DNA of 5,018 bases from Acidobacteriota bacterium (GTDB lineage: Bacteria > Acidobacteriota > Polarisedimenticolia > J045), in the NCBI GenBank assembly GCA_027001345.1, contig JALTMS010000303.1:1-5018 (forward strand). Direction: 5' to 3'. Below the pieces are notes generated by a model, which saw nothing but the letters and a program-made list of their open reading frames with translations, ran no database searches and had not been told where the DNA came from. A program made the translations under genes and the position numbers. Shown here one piece after another: positions 1 to 5,018 of the stretch; positions within the stretch are counted from its first letter, which is position 1, and every line of letters starts with the position of its first letter.

Positions 1-1105
1 GAATCTCCGAGGTGCCCTCGCCGATGGTGCAGAGCTTGGCGTCGCGGTAGAACTTCTCCACCGGGTAGTCCTTGACGTAGCCGTAACCACCGAAGACCTG
101 AATCGCGTCGTTGGCCACCCGCACGGCGGTCTCCGAGGCGTAGAGCTTGGCCATCGCCGACTCTCGAGTGGTCTTCTTGCCCTGGTCCTTGAGGCTGGCC
201 GCGCGGTAGGTCAGCAGCCGGGCTGCATCGACCTCGGTGGCCATGTCGGCGAGCATGTTGCCGATGCTCTGGAAGGTGCCGATCTTGCGGCCGAACTGCT
301 CACGTTCCCGGGCATAGGCCAGGGCGTGCTGGTAGGCTCCGGCGGCGGTTCCCAGCGCCAGCGCCGCGATGGAGATCCGGCCGCCGTCGAGCACCCCCAT
401 CGCCGCGCGGAAACCGCTGCCCGGCTCGCCGACCATCGCCTCGGCGGGCACCCGGCAGTCTTGCAGTACCACCTCGCAGGTGTCCGACGCACGCATACCC
501 AGCTTGTCCTCGTGTTTGCCCACCGAGTAGCCCGGGTTGTCGCTCTCGACGATGAAGGCCGAGATCCCGTCGTGGCCCTTGTCGGGGTCGGTGACGGCGA
601 AGAGCACGGCCACCTCACCCACTCCGCCGTGGGTGGTGAAGGTCTTCGCCCCGTTGAGCACCCAGCCGTCGCCGTCGCGAGTGGCGGTGGTGCGAGTGCC
701 GCCGGCGTCGGAACCTGCGGTGGGCTCGGTCAGGCCCCAGGCGCCGATCCACTGGCCGGTGGCCAGCCTGGGCAGGTACTTCTTCTTCTGTTCTTCCGAG
801 CCGTACTGCAGGATATGGCCGGTGCACAAGCTGTTGTGCGCTGCGACGGACAGGCCGATGGCAGGATCGACCTTGCTGATTTCCTCGACGATGGTGACGT
901 ACTCCACGTAGCCCAGGCCCGCGCCGGAGTAGATCTCGGGCACCAGCACGCCGAGAAAACCCAGCTCGCCCGCCTTGCGGAACACGTCCCGCGGGAACTC
1001 CGCCCGATCGTCCCACTGGCGGATGTGGGGCTCGATCTCCCGCTGGGCGAAATCGGCGGCGGCCTGACGCATCATCTCCTGATCTTCGTTGAGCAAGAAG
1101 TCCAC
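1..1105 (-). CDS. Acyl-CoA dehydrogenase, short-chain/butyryl-type (3' end cut by window edge)
   Basis: This FAD flavoenzyme family oxidises acyl-CoA to trans-2-enoyl-CoA and passes electrons to electron-transfer flavoprotein. The visible 368 residues run in order through the N-terminal helical, middle beta and C-terminal helical domains. Both family signatures are present: GLTEPTAGSDAGG at residues 124-136, and the Q336-to-D355 block containing VFGGYGYVKDYPVEKFYRD. The motif REREQFGRKIGTFQ (about 266-279) is typical of the flavin and dimer region. Glu363 in IGEGTSEI sits where short- and medium-chain enzymes carry the catalytic base. Isovaleryl-CoA dehydrogenases usually lack Glu there, which argues for a short-chain or butyryl-like enzyme, though substrate cannot be fixed from sequence. 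The family is usually about 380 residues, so roughly a dozen are missing at the window edge. The GTG start at 1105 is chosen because AGGAGA lies 8 bases upstream and the family N-terminus (DFLLNEDQEMMR) follows at once. The gene lies downstream of hemW on the same strand after a 128-bp gap. Family assignment is very secure. Confidence 0.96.
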   Translation of the reverse strand, partial: MDFLLNEDQEMMRQAAADFAQREIEPHIRQWDDRAEFPRDVFRKAGELGFLGVLVPEIYSGAGLGYVEYVTIVEEISKVDPAIGLSVAAHNSLCTGHILQYGSEEQKKKYLPRLATGQWIGAWGLTEPTAGSDAGGTRTTATRDGDGWVLNGAKTFTTHGGVGEVAVLFAVTDPDKGHDGISAFIVESDNPGYSVGKHEDKLGMRASDTCEVVLQDCRVPAEAMVGEPGSGFRAAMGVLDGGRISIAALALGTAAGAYQHALAYAREREQFGRKIGTFQSIGNMLADMATEVDAARLLTYRAASLKDQGKKTTRESAMAKLYASETAVRVANDAIQVFGGYGYVKDYPVEKFYRDAKLCTIGEGTSEI

Positions 1106-1113
1106 GGCTGGGT

Positions 1114-1119
1114 TCTCCT
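1114..1119 (-). promoter_or_regulatory. Shine-Dalgarno site of the acyl-CoA dehydrogenase gene
   Basis: AGGAGA on the minus strand lies 8 bases before the GTG at 1105. It decides the start: no in-frame ATG with a ribosome site lies near the conserved N-terminus, and the next ATG codons (the MM pair at residues 11-12) would remove part of the first helix. Confidence 0.75.
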
Positions 1120-1186
1120 GGAGTCGCTGGGCGGATGGGGACCCTCTCCGGGCCCGCGTGCCGGGCGCAGGGAGAAGGGCCCTGCG

Positions 1187-1192
1187 ATGATA
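1187..1192 (-). promoter_or_regulatory. Possible -10 element for the acyl-CoA dehydrogenase gene
   Basis: TATCAT on the minus strand matches the sigma-70 -10 consensus at five of six bases and lies in the only AT-rich spot of a very GC-rich gap. It would start transcription near 1180, giving a leader of about 75 bases. No -35 resembling TTGACA is seen at the right distance, so this is a weak call; read-through from hemW is the alternative. Confidence 0.2.
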
Positions 1193-1233
1193 ACGCATCG
1201 CCGGCCGGCTCCCCTCCCCCGCATTGGGGCCGG

Positions 1234-2373
1234 TCAGAGCAGATCGACGAAGATTTCGTCGGCCAGCAGCACCCCACGCGAGCTGAGGCGAAAACGGTTG
1301 CCCTCGCCGAGCAGCAGCCCGGCTTCCACCCCTCGCTCGAGCACCGGTCGTCGACGGGCGACCGCCGCGGCTCCATGGCGCCGCTCGATGGCTTCCAGGT
1401 CGATCCCCTCCGCCAGGCGCAGGCCGAAGACCAGGGCCTCGCCGGCCAGCCGATCCGACGAGCAGGGCGGGACATCGGCCCCTCCCGCAGCCCTTCCCGC
1501 GGTGCGCAGGTACTCCGACAGGCGACGCGGCGCCGTCCAGCGACGCTCGGCAAAGTACGAGGCTGCCGAGGGGCCGAAGCCCACGAAAGGGCGATCCTGC
1601 CAGTACAGCAGATTGTGCCGCGAGCGGTGACCGGAGCGGGCGAAGTTGGAGATCTCGTAGCGCTCGAGCCCTGCGGCCGCCAGTCGCTCGCAGGTCACCT
1701 CGTAGAGCGTGGCGGCCTGGTCGGGATCCGGTGCGGGCAATGCGCCCCGCTCGACGGCGCGTAGCAGGCGCGTGCGCGAGGTGGTCTCGAGGGCATAGGC
1801 CGACAGGTGGGGCGGACCCACGGCCAGCACCGCATCGATCTCCTCCGGCCAGCGATCGCTGATCTGTCCCGGCGAGCCGAAGATCAGGTCCGCGCCCACC
1901 GAGACGAAACCGCTGTCGAGGGCGCGCTCGAGAGCCTCGAGCCCCAGGGCCGCGTCGAGCGGTCGACCCAGGGCCTCGAGCCGCCGGTCGTCCACCGCCT
2001 GCAGACCGACGGTCAGGCGGGTGACACCCGCTTTCCGCAGCCCCGCCAGTCGCTCGGCAGACAGGTCGTCCGGGTTCGATTCCAGGCTGATCTCGGCCTC
2101 CGTCTCGAGGGTTCCCAGCCCCGCCGCCGCTTCCAACAGGCGTGCGACGGCCGAGGGCTCGAGCAGGGAGGGTGTGCCTCCACCGAAGTAGACACTGCCC
2201 ACCGTCTGGGGGCCCCAGTGACGACGGAAGGCCCCGATCTCTCGCTGTACCGCGGCCAGGTAGGCCTCGACCCGCCCGAGTTGACCGGTGACCACGGCGA
2301 AATCGCAGTAAGCGCAGCGGTAGGCGCAAAAGGGGACGTGGATGTAGACCCCGATGGACATCTCCGGCGGCAT
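1234..2373 (-). CDS. hemW: HemW, radical-SAM heme chaperone (HemN-like, formerly called oxygen-independent coproporphyrinogen oxidase-like)
   Basis: HemW binds heme and a 4Fe-4S cluster and is thought to insert heme into respiratory enzymes; it is a cytosolic or membrane-associated protein. The 379 residues match the family length. The radical-SAM cluster motif is C16-x3-C20-x2-C23, followed by D24-F25. HemN has a fourth Cys at position 25, and Phe there is the HemW pattern. Next come GGGTPS (64-69, SAM binding), LESNPDD (97-103), LIFGSPGQ (163-170), YEISNFARSGH (239-249) and HNLLYW (253-258), the HNxxYW motif characteristic of HemW and absent from HemN. The end is a HemN_C-type winged-helix region with LSSRGVLLADEIFVDLL. 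Two conserved spots differ: the usual GVQS is GLQA (123-126), and the GAHS after the heme motif is SAAS (269-272). The start is ambiguous between ATG 2373 and ATG 2361; neither has a proper ribosome site, and the longer form is reported. Many proteins of this family are still labelled coproporphyrinogen III oxidase, which is unlikely here. Confidence 0.95.
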   Translation of the reverse strand: MPPEMSIGVYIHVPFCAYRCAYCDFAVVTGQLGRVEAYLAAVQREIGAFRRHWGPQTVGSVYFGGGTPSLLEPSAVARLLEAAAGLGTLETEAEISLESNPDDLSAERLAGLRKAGVTRLTVGLQAVDDRRLEALGRPLDAALGLEALERALDSGFVSVGADLIFGSPGQISDRWPEEIDAVLAVGPPHLSAYALETTSRTRLLRAVERGALPAPDPDQAATLYEVTCERLAAAGLERYEISNFARSGHRSRHNLLYWQDRPFVGFGPSAASYFAERRWTAPRRLSEYLRTAGRAAGGADVPPCSSDRLAGEALVFGLRLAEGIDLEAIERRHGAAAVARRRPVLERGVEAGLLLGEGNRFRLSSRGVLLADEIFVDLL

Positions 2374-2379
2374 CGGAAG

Positions 2380-2385
2380 AGCATA
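2380..2385 (-). promoter_or_regulatory. Candidate -10 element for leaderless hemW transcription
   Basis: TATGCT on the minus strand fits the TANNNT pattern and ends 6 bases before the ATG at 2373. A transcript started at the normal distance would begin at or next to the start codon. The absence of any Shine-Dalgarno sequence before 2373 is consistent with this. The alternative is a start from the AT patch near 2415-2420 with an untranslated leader of about 35 bases. Confidence 0.3.
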
Positions 2386-2416
2386 CCCGCCCTGGCTCCC
2401 GCCTCGCCGGGGCTTC

Positions 2417-2422
2417 TATATT
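2417..2422 (+). promoter_or_regulatory. Probable -10 element of the MCP-cheW-cheA operon (divergent promoter patch)
   Basis: TATATT matches the sigma-70 -10 consensus at five of six bases and lies in the only AT-rich run of the 86-bp divergent gap. It would start transcription near 2429-2430 and give a leader of about 30 bases before the ATG at 2460. No good -35 is seen at the usual spacing (around 2394-2399), and no sigma-28 flagellar promoter pattern was found. Read on the other strand, the same patch gives TATAGA (2415-2420), a weaker -10 pointing towards hemW, so it may serve both directions. Confidence 0.4.
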
Positions 2423-2448
2423 CCCCGTGGGAGCGCTCGGTGCGCCCC

Positions 2449-2455
2449 GGTGGAG
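2449..2455 (+). promoter_or_regulatory. Shine-Dalgarno site of the MCP gene
   Basis: GGTGGAG lies 4 bases before the ATG at 2460. It favours this ATG over an in-frame GTG at 2427, which has no ribosome site and would add eleven residues ahead of the first membrane helix. Confidence 0.6.
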
Positions 2456-2459
2456 AACG

Positions 2460-3734
2460 ATGAAGCAGAAACTGGCCGCGGCCTTCATGCTGATCGCCGC
2501 CTTCACGGGTATCTCCGTGCTCGCCACTCGCCTGCTCGAGCGACACCTGGGGCTGGGGGCGGCGGTGTTCACCCTCTGCCTGATCCTGCTGCTCAGCCTC
2601 GGAGGGGCGGTGCTGCTGGCCCAGCATCTGTCCCGGCGTCTGTCGAGCCTGGCGCGGGCCGCGCGGGTGATCGCCGACGGCGACCTGACCGCCGCGATTC
2701 CCGTCTCGCCGGACTGGTCCGGGAGGGACGAGATCGACGACCTGGCGGCCTCCTTCGCCATGATGCGCCACTCCCTGGTACACGTCCTGACCGAGCTGCA
2801 AGAGACCTCGGCTCAGATGAGTGACTCGGCCCAGGACCTCTCCGCGGCGGCGCGGGACCTCTCTCACCTGACCGAGGAGATCTCGGGCACCGCCCGCCGC
2901 CTGGCCTCGGGCGCCGAGAGCACCGTCGAACGGATCCATCGCACCTCGCGGGTGACCCACAAGGTCGCCGCCTCCGCCGAGCGCATCGGTCAGCGTGCCG
3001 CGGCTGCCCTCGAGCTGACGCGGCAGGCGGGCAACGCGGCGGGCCGGGGCCGGGAACTGGCTTCCCGAGCCGACGAGGAACTCGAGCATCTCGGCGCCCG
3101 CATCGAGGCGATGAGCAGCGCCGTCGAGGGTTTCCGCGAACAGGCCCTGTCGATCAACAAGACCGTCGACATGATCGCCAGCATCGCCCAGCAGACCCAT
3201 CTGGTGGCCCTCAACGCGGCGATCGAGGCGGCACGAGCCGGCGAGCACGGCGAGGGCTTCGCGGTGGTGGCCGAGGAGGTGCGGCTGCTGGCCGAGAGGG
3301 CCGGGCGCTACGCGGAGAAGATCTCCGGCTTCGCCGACCACATCAACTCTGGCTCGGGCCGGGTCATCGCCACCATGCAGGAGGCGACCCAGGCGACCCG
3401 CCATGGCCGCTCGGTGGTCTCCGGCGCCAGCGAAACCCTGCGGGACATCGCCGGGGGCGTGCTGCCGCTGGTTCATCAGGTCGAGGAGATTGCCGGGCTG
3501 GCCGCCGAGCAGGTGCAGGGCATGGAAGAGCTGGTCGAGGGGATGGAGGAGATCTCCCACATCGCCAGCGAGGGCGCCGCGGGCATCGAGGAGACCTCGG
3601 CTTCCACGGCTCGGCAGAATCGCTCGATGGAGGCGATGGCCCAGTCCGCGGTGGGGCTCGCCGACACCGCCGGCCGCCTGCGGGACCTGTGCACGGTCTT
3701 CCGCCTCGGCGAGAAGGAGACCGCAGCTCCATGA
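2460..3734 (+). CDS. Methyl-accepting chemotaxis protein with two membrane helices and no periplasmic sensor domain
   Basis: A 424-residue chemoreceptor that should signal to CheA through CheW in the inner-membrane array. Order of parts: positively charged start (MKQK), membrane helix 1 (about 5-23), a loop of only about eight residues (RLLERHLG), membrane helix 2 (about 33-55), a HAMP domain (about 56-108, with RVIADGDLTAAIP and DEIDDLAASFAMM), then a long coiled-coil signalling domain to about 415. The hairpin tip is clear at about 240-275: IAQQTHLVALNAAIEAARAG then EGFAVVAEEVR. Most receptors read QTNLLALNAAIEAARAGE, so N-to-H and L-to-V changes sit in the protein-contact tip. AAGIEETSAS (373-382) fits the methylation-site consensus, with Glu377 and Glu378 as candidates. 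No C-terminal pentapeptide for tethering CheR or CheB is present. The short loop leaves no room for an outside ligand-binding domain. The stop overlaps the next start as ATGA. MCP identity is very secure; the stimulus is unknown. Confidence 0.95.
   Translation: MKQKLAAAFMLIAAFTGISVLATRLLERHLGLGAAVFTLCLILLLSLGGAVLLAQHLSRRLSSLARAARVIADGDLTAAIPVSPDWSGRDEIDDLAASFAMMRHSLVHVLTELQETSAQMSDSAQDLSAAARDLSHLTEEISGTARRLASGAESTVERIHRTSRVTHKVAASAERIGQRAAAALELTRQAGNAAGRGRELASRADEELEHLGARIEAMSSAVEGFREQALSINKTVDMIASIAQQTHLVALNAAIEAARAGEHGEGFAVVAEEVRLLAERAGRYAEKISGFADHINSGSGRVIATMQEATQATRHGRSVVSGASETLRDIAGGVLPLVHQVEEIAGLAAEQVQGMEELVEGMEEISHIASEGAAGIEETSASTARQNRSMEAMAQSAVGLADTAGRLRDLCTVFRLGEKETAAP
3714..3719 (+). 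promoter_or_regulatory. Shine-Dalgarno site of cheW inside the MCP gene
   Basis: AAGGAG ends 11 bases before the ATG at 3731 and lies within the last codons of the MCP gene. It supports that ATG rather than the in-frame upstream ATG at 3689, and it suits reinitiation at the ATGA overlap. Confidence 0.6.
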
Positions 3735-4153
3735 GCCCCGCGGATGGCGATGCCTCCCGCGGCTGCCGGCACCTGGCTCTGCACCTGCCGGGTGGGCAAC
3801 TGCTGCTCGACGTGGAGGTCGCTGCCCGGGTCGAGCCCGCACTGACCGTGCTCCCGGTGCCCAACTCTCCGGAGGGCGTGATCGGAGTGGCCGAGCTGAG
3901 AGGTCGGCCGGTGACCCTGATCGACCCGACGCTGTGGCTCGATGGGCGGGGGCGGCTGGCCTCCTCGCCGAGGGAACTCGGTGCCGGTGGGCTCCATGCC
4001 CTGCTCCTCGCTCCGCCCCTCGACCACCTGGCCTTCGGCCTGCCCCCCTCGGCGACCCTGCTGCCGGTGCGCGCGGCGCCGGTATCGGGTGCGGCTCTGA
4101 CCGCCGAGGCGATCCTGGCCCGCTTCGCCCCCGCCGGAGACGCCCTTCGATGA
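3731..4153 (+). CDS. cheW: CheW-like adaptor protein, short and diverged
   Basis: CheW couples receptors to the CheA kinase by docking to the receptor tip and to the CheA P5 domain. The 140 residues form one CheW-like beta domain after a short polar start. The best-conserved part is about 40-70, containing LPVPNSPEGVIGVAELRG then RPVTLIDPTLWL, which follows the family pattern of PVPNAP..v.GV.NLRG..vPviDL. Arg57 in ELRG matches the conserved Arg of NLRG. The second half (HALLLAPPLDHLAFGLPPSA, 89-108) resembles the strand pair around vGl.vD.V. The end is shorter than in E. coli CheW (167 residues), and the usual last strands with a G.....l..lLD pattern are reduced to something like AEAILARF. 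Start at 3731 is set by the ATGA overlap and the AAGGAG upstream; its stop overlaps cheA in the same way. Position between MCP and cheA strongly supports the call. Whether the shortened domain still binds both partners is uncertain. Confidence 0.88.
   Translation: MSPADGDASRGCRHLALHLPGGQLLLDVEVAARVEPALTVLPVPNSPEGVIGVAELRGRPVTLIDPTLWLDGRGRLASSPRELGAGGLHALLLAPPLDHLAFGLPPSATLLPVRAAPVSGAALTAEAILARFAPAGDALR
4136..4140 (+). promoter_or_regulatory. Shine-Dalgarno site of cheA inside cheW
   Basis: GGAGA lies 9 bases before the ATG at 4150, within the last codons of cheW. It fixes the cheA start at the ATGA overlap. Confidence 0.6.
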
Positions 4154-5018
4154 ATCGCAGCGAACTGCTGGGAATCTTCTGCGACGAGGCGCGCACCCAC
4201 CTGGCGGCGGCGGTCGAGGAACTCGACGGGCTCGAGCCCGACGCCGCGCAGGATCTCGGCGAACTCTTCCGCCGCTTTCATTCCGTCAAGGGCATGGCCG
4301 CGTCCCTGGGCATGGATGACCTGCGCCGCAGCCTGCACGATGCCGAAGAGGCGGTCGAGCAGGCCCGGCGCGCCCACCGGGGGCTGACCGCGCGAGAGAT
4401 CGAGACGCTGATCTCCCACTGCCGGCACGCCCTGACCCGGCTCGACCGGATGGAGGGCTTCGAGGGCGAGACGACGACCGACGGGATCCTGGCCCAGGCC
4501 CGCCGCGCCCTGCCACCGGTTCGCGTCGATGCCGACCGCCTCGACCGGCTGCTGGACCTGGTGATGAGTCTGTCGGTTTCCCAGCAGCGCCTCGAACATC
4601 TGCTCGGCTTGCCCGAAGACCCCGCCATGCTGGCCATTCGCGACACCCTGGCCGAGGCGGTGCGGGGATTGCGGCGCGAAATCCTCGAGATTCGCCTGCT
4701 GCCGGTGCGCGGATTGCTGCCGCTGCTCGAGCGGGCTCTGCGGGATTGGGCCCGGGAACAGGGCGTCAAGGTTGCCCTGCGGGTCGAGGGAGAATCGACC
4801 CGCATCGATCGCACCCTGCTCGAACGGCTGGTCGACCCCCTCGGACAGCTCCTGCGTAACGCGGTGGCCCATGGGATCGAAGCGCCCGCCGAGCGACTTC
4901 GGCTAGGTAAGCCGGAACGGGGACAGATCGAGCTGCGGATCGACGCGGGCAAGGATCGGGTGCGCTTCGTAGTACGCGACGACGGCCAGGGGATCGACGT
5001 TGCGGCGGTGGCAGGATC
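4150..5018 (+). CDS. cheA: Chemotaxis histidine kinase CheA, 5' part (runs off the window)
   Basis: CheA autophosphorylates under receptor control and passes the phosphoryl group to response regulators. The visible 289 residues hold: an Hpt (P1) domain, about 1-105, with FHSVKGMAASLG and phospho-acceptor His44; Lys47, His63 and Glu66 match the supporting residues of E. coli CheA (Lys51, His67, Glu70). A linker of only about 15-20 residues follows, with no P2 regulator-docking domain. The P3 dimerisation helices cover about 124-185 (VRVDADRLDRLLDLVMSLSV, then EILEIRLLPVRGLLPLLERA). The P4 ATPase domain begins near 187, with the N box QLLRNAVAHGIE (233-244, Asn237) and the G1 box RDDGQGID (276-283). 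The rest of P4 and any P5 or receiver domain lie beyond the window. P3 differs from the family: the usual LVGELV is LVMSLS. The start is the ATG in the ATGA overlap with cheW. Family call is very secure. Confidence 0.96.
   Translation, partial: MNRSELLGIFCDEARTHLAAAVEELDGLEPDAAQDLGELFRRFHSVKGMAASLGMDDLRRSLHDAEEAVEQARRAHRGLTAREIETLISHCRHALTRLDRMEGFEGETTTDGILAQARRALPPVRVDADRLDRLLDLVMSLSVSQQRLEHLLGLPEDPAMLAIRDTLAEAVRGLRREILEIRLLPVRGLLPLLERALRDWAREQGVKVALRVEGESTRIDRTLLERLVDPLGQLLRNAVAHGIEAPAERLRLGKPERGQIELRIDAGKDRVRFVVRDDGQGIDVAAVAG

Larger units (their letters stand above)
1106..1233 (-). other. hemW / acyl-CoA dehydrogenase intergenic gap with overlapping inverted repeats
   Basis: No convincing gene is present. 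Three inverted repeats are visible. (a) CGCAGGG at 1166-1172 pairs perfectly with CCCTGCG at 1180-1186 around a 7-base loop. (b) GCCCG at 1152-1156 pairs with CGGGC at 1162-1166 around a 5-base loop, extended outward by 1142-1149 pairing with 1171-1179 with one bulge. (c) GCGATG at 1184-1189 pairs with CATCGC at 1196-1201. (a) shares bases with both (b) and (c), so these folds exclude one another. None is followed by a T-run on the minus strand, so none is a classical intrinsic terminator. They may be a weak hemW terminator, part of the dehydrogenase leader, or a REP-like palindrome. Confidence 0.5.

Noticed and set aside
1201..1233. GC-rich inverted repeat just after the hemW stop, as an intrinsic terminator
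   Set aside because: The inner CCCC/GGGG stem is only 4 bp, the outer CCGG pairing needs a large asymmetric bulge, and no T-run follows on the minus strand.
615..1553. A minus-strand frame joining parts of the hemW and dehydrogenase regions
   Set aside because: It is the shifted frame of both genes. The correct frames give continuous family motifs, so there is no sign of a fusion or frameshift.
326..1630. A long open plus-strand frame across the dehydrogenase, the gap and hemW
   Set aside because: It lies antisense to two well-supported genes, crosses their intergenic gap, and shows no recognisable domain.
1915..1990. Repeated CTCGAG hexamers here and elsewhere in the window
   Set aside because: They fall in coding sequence; CTC and GAG are preferred Leu and Glu codons, and other occurrences reflect the same GC-rich composition. 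There is no regular spacing as in an operator or repeat array.
2013..4196. A very long open frame on the minus strand opposite the MCP and cheW genes
   Set aside because: Its translation is rich in Arg, Gly and Pro with no domain, while the plus strand encodes clear MCP and CheW motifs. It is a by-product of high GC and third-position bias.

Overview
The window holds five protein genes in two divergent blocks, at very high GC and with a GC-rich third codon position throughout. The left block (minus strand) holds the nearly complete 5' part of an acyl-CoA dehydrogenase gene and, upstream of it, a complete hemW (radical-SAM heme chaperone) gene. The right block (plus strand) is a tight chemosensory operon: a membrane methyl-accepting chemotaxis protein (MCP), a small single-domain CheW, and the 5' part of cheA. 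The organism is a bacterium with a high-GC genome that can carry out acyl-CoA oxidation, heme handling and chemosensory signalling. Acidobacteriota, Myxococcota or a related high-GC lineage would fit, but nothing here fixes the phylum.

Layout: 1-1105 (-) acyl-CoA dehydrogenase, cut by the left edge about a dozen residues before its usual C-terminus. 1106-1233 is an intergenic gap with overlapping GC-rich inverted repeats. 1234-2373 (-) is hemW. 2374-2459 is an 86-bp divergent intergenic region with the most AT-rich patch nearby, a plausible shared promoter region. 2460-3734 (+) is the MCP, 3731-4153 (+) cheW, and 4150-5018 (+) cheA, cut by the right edge inside the ATP-binding domain. Both chemosensory junctions are 4-base ATGA overlaps, each with its own Shine-Dalgarno sequence inside the preceding gene, so the three proteins are probably made together by translational coupling.

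How they work together: the MCP should control autophosphorylation of CheA through CheW, with the phosphoryl group placed on His44 of the CheA Hpt domain. The receptor has two membrane helices but almost no extracytoplasmic loop, CheA lacks a recognisable P2 domain, and its P3 helix has lost the usual GEL motif. This is a streamlined, somewhat diverged array whose input and output are not visible here. hemW and the dehydrogenase are ordinary metabolic genes with no obvious link to chemosensing. No RNA gene, CRISPR array, mobile element or clear intrinsic terminator with a T-tract was seen. The chemosensory cluster is unusual in detail, but I do not see evidence for a wholly new system.
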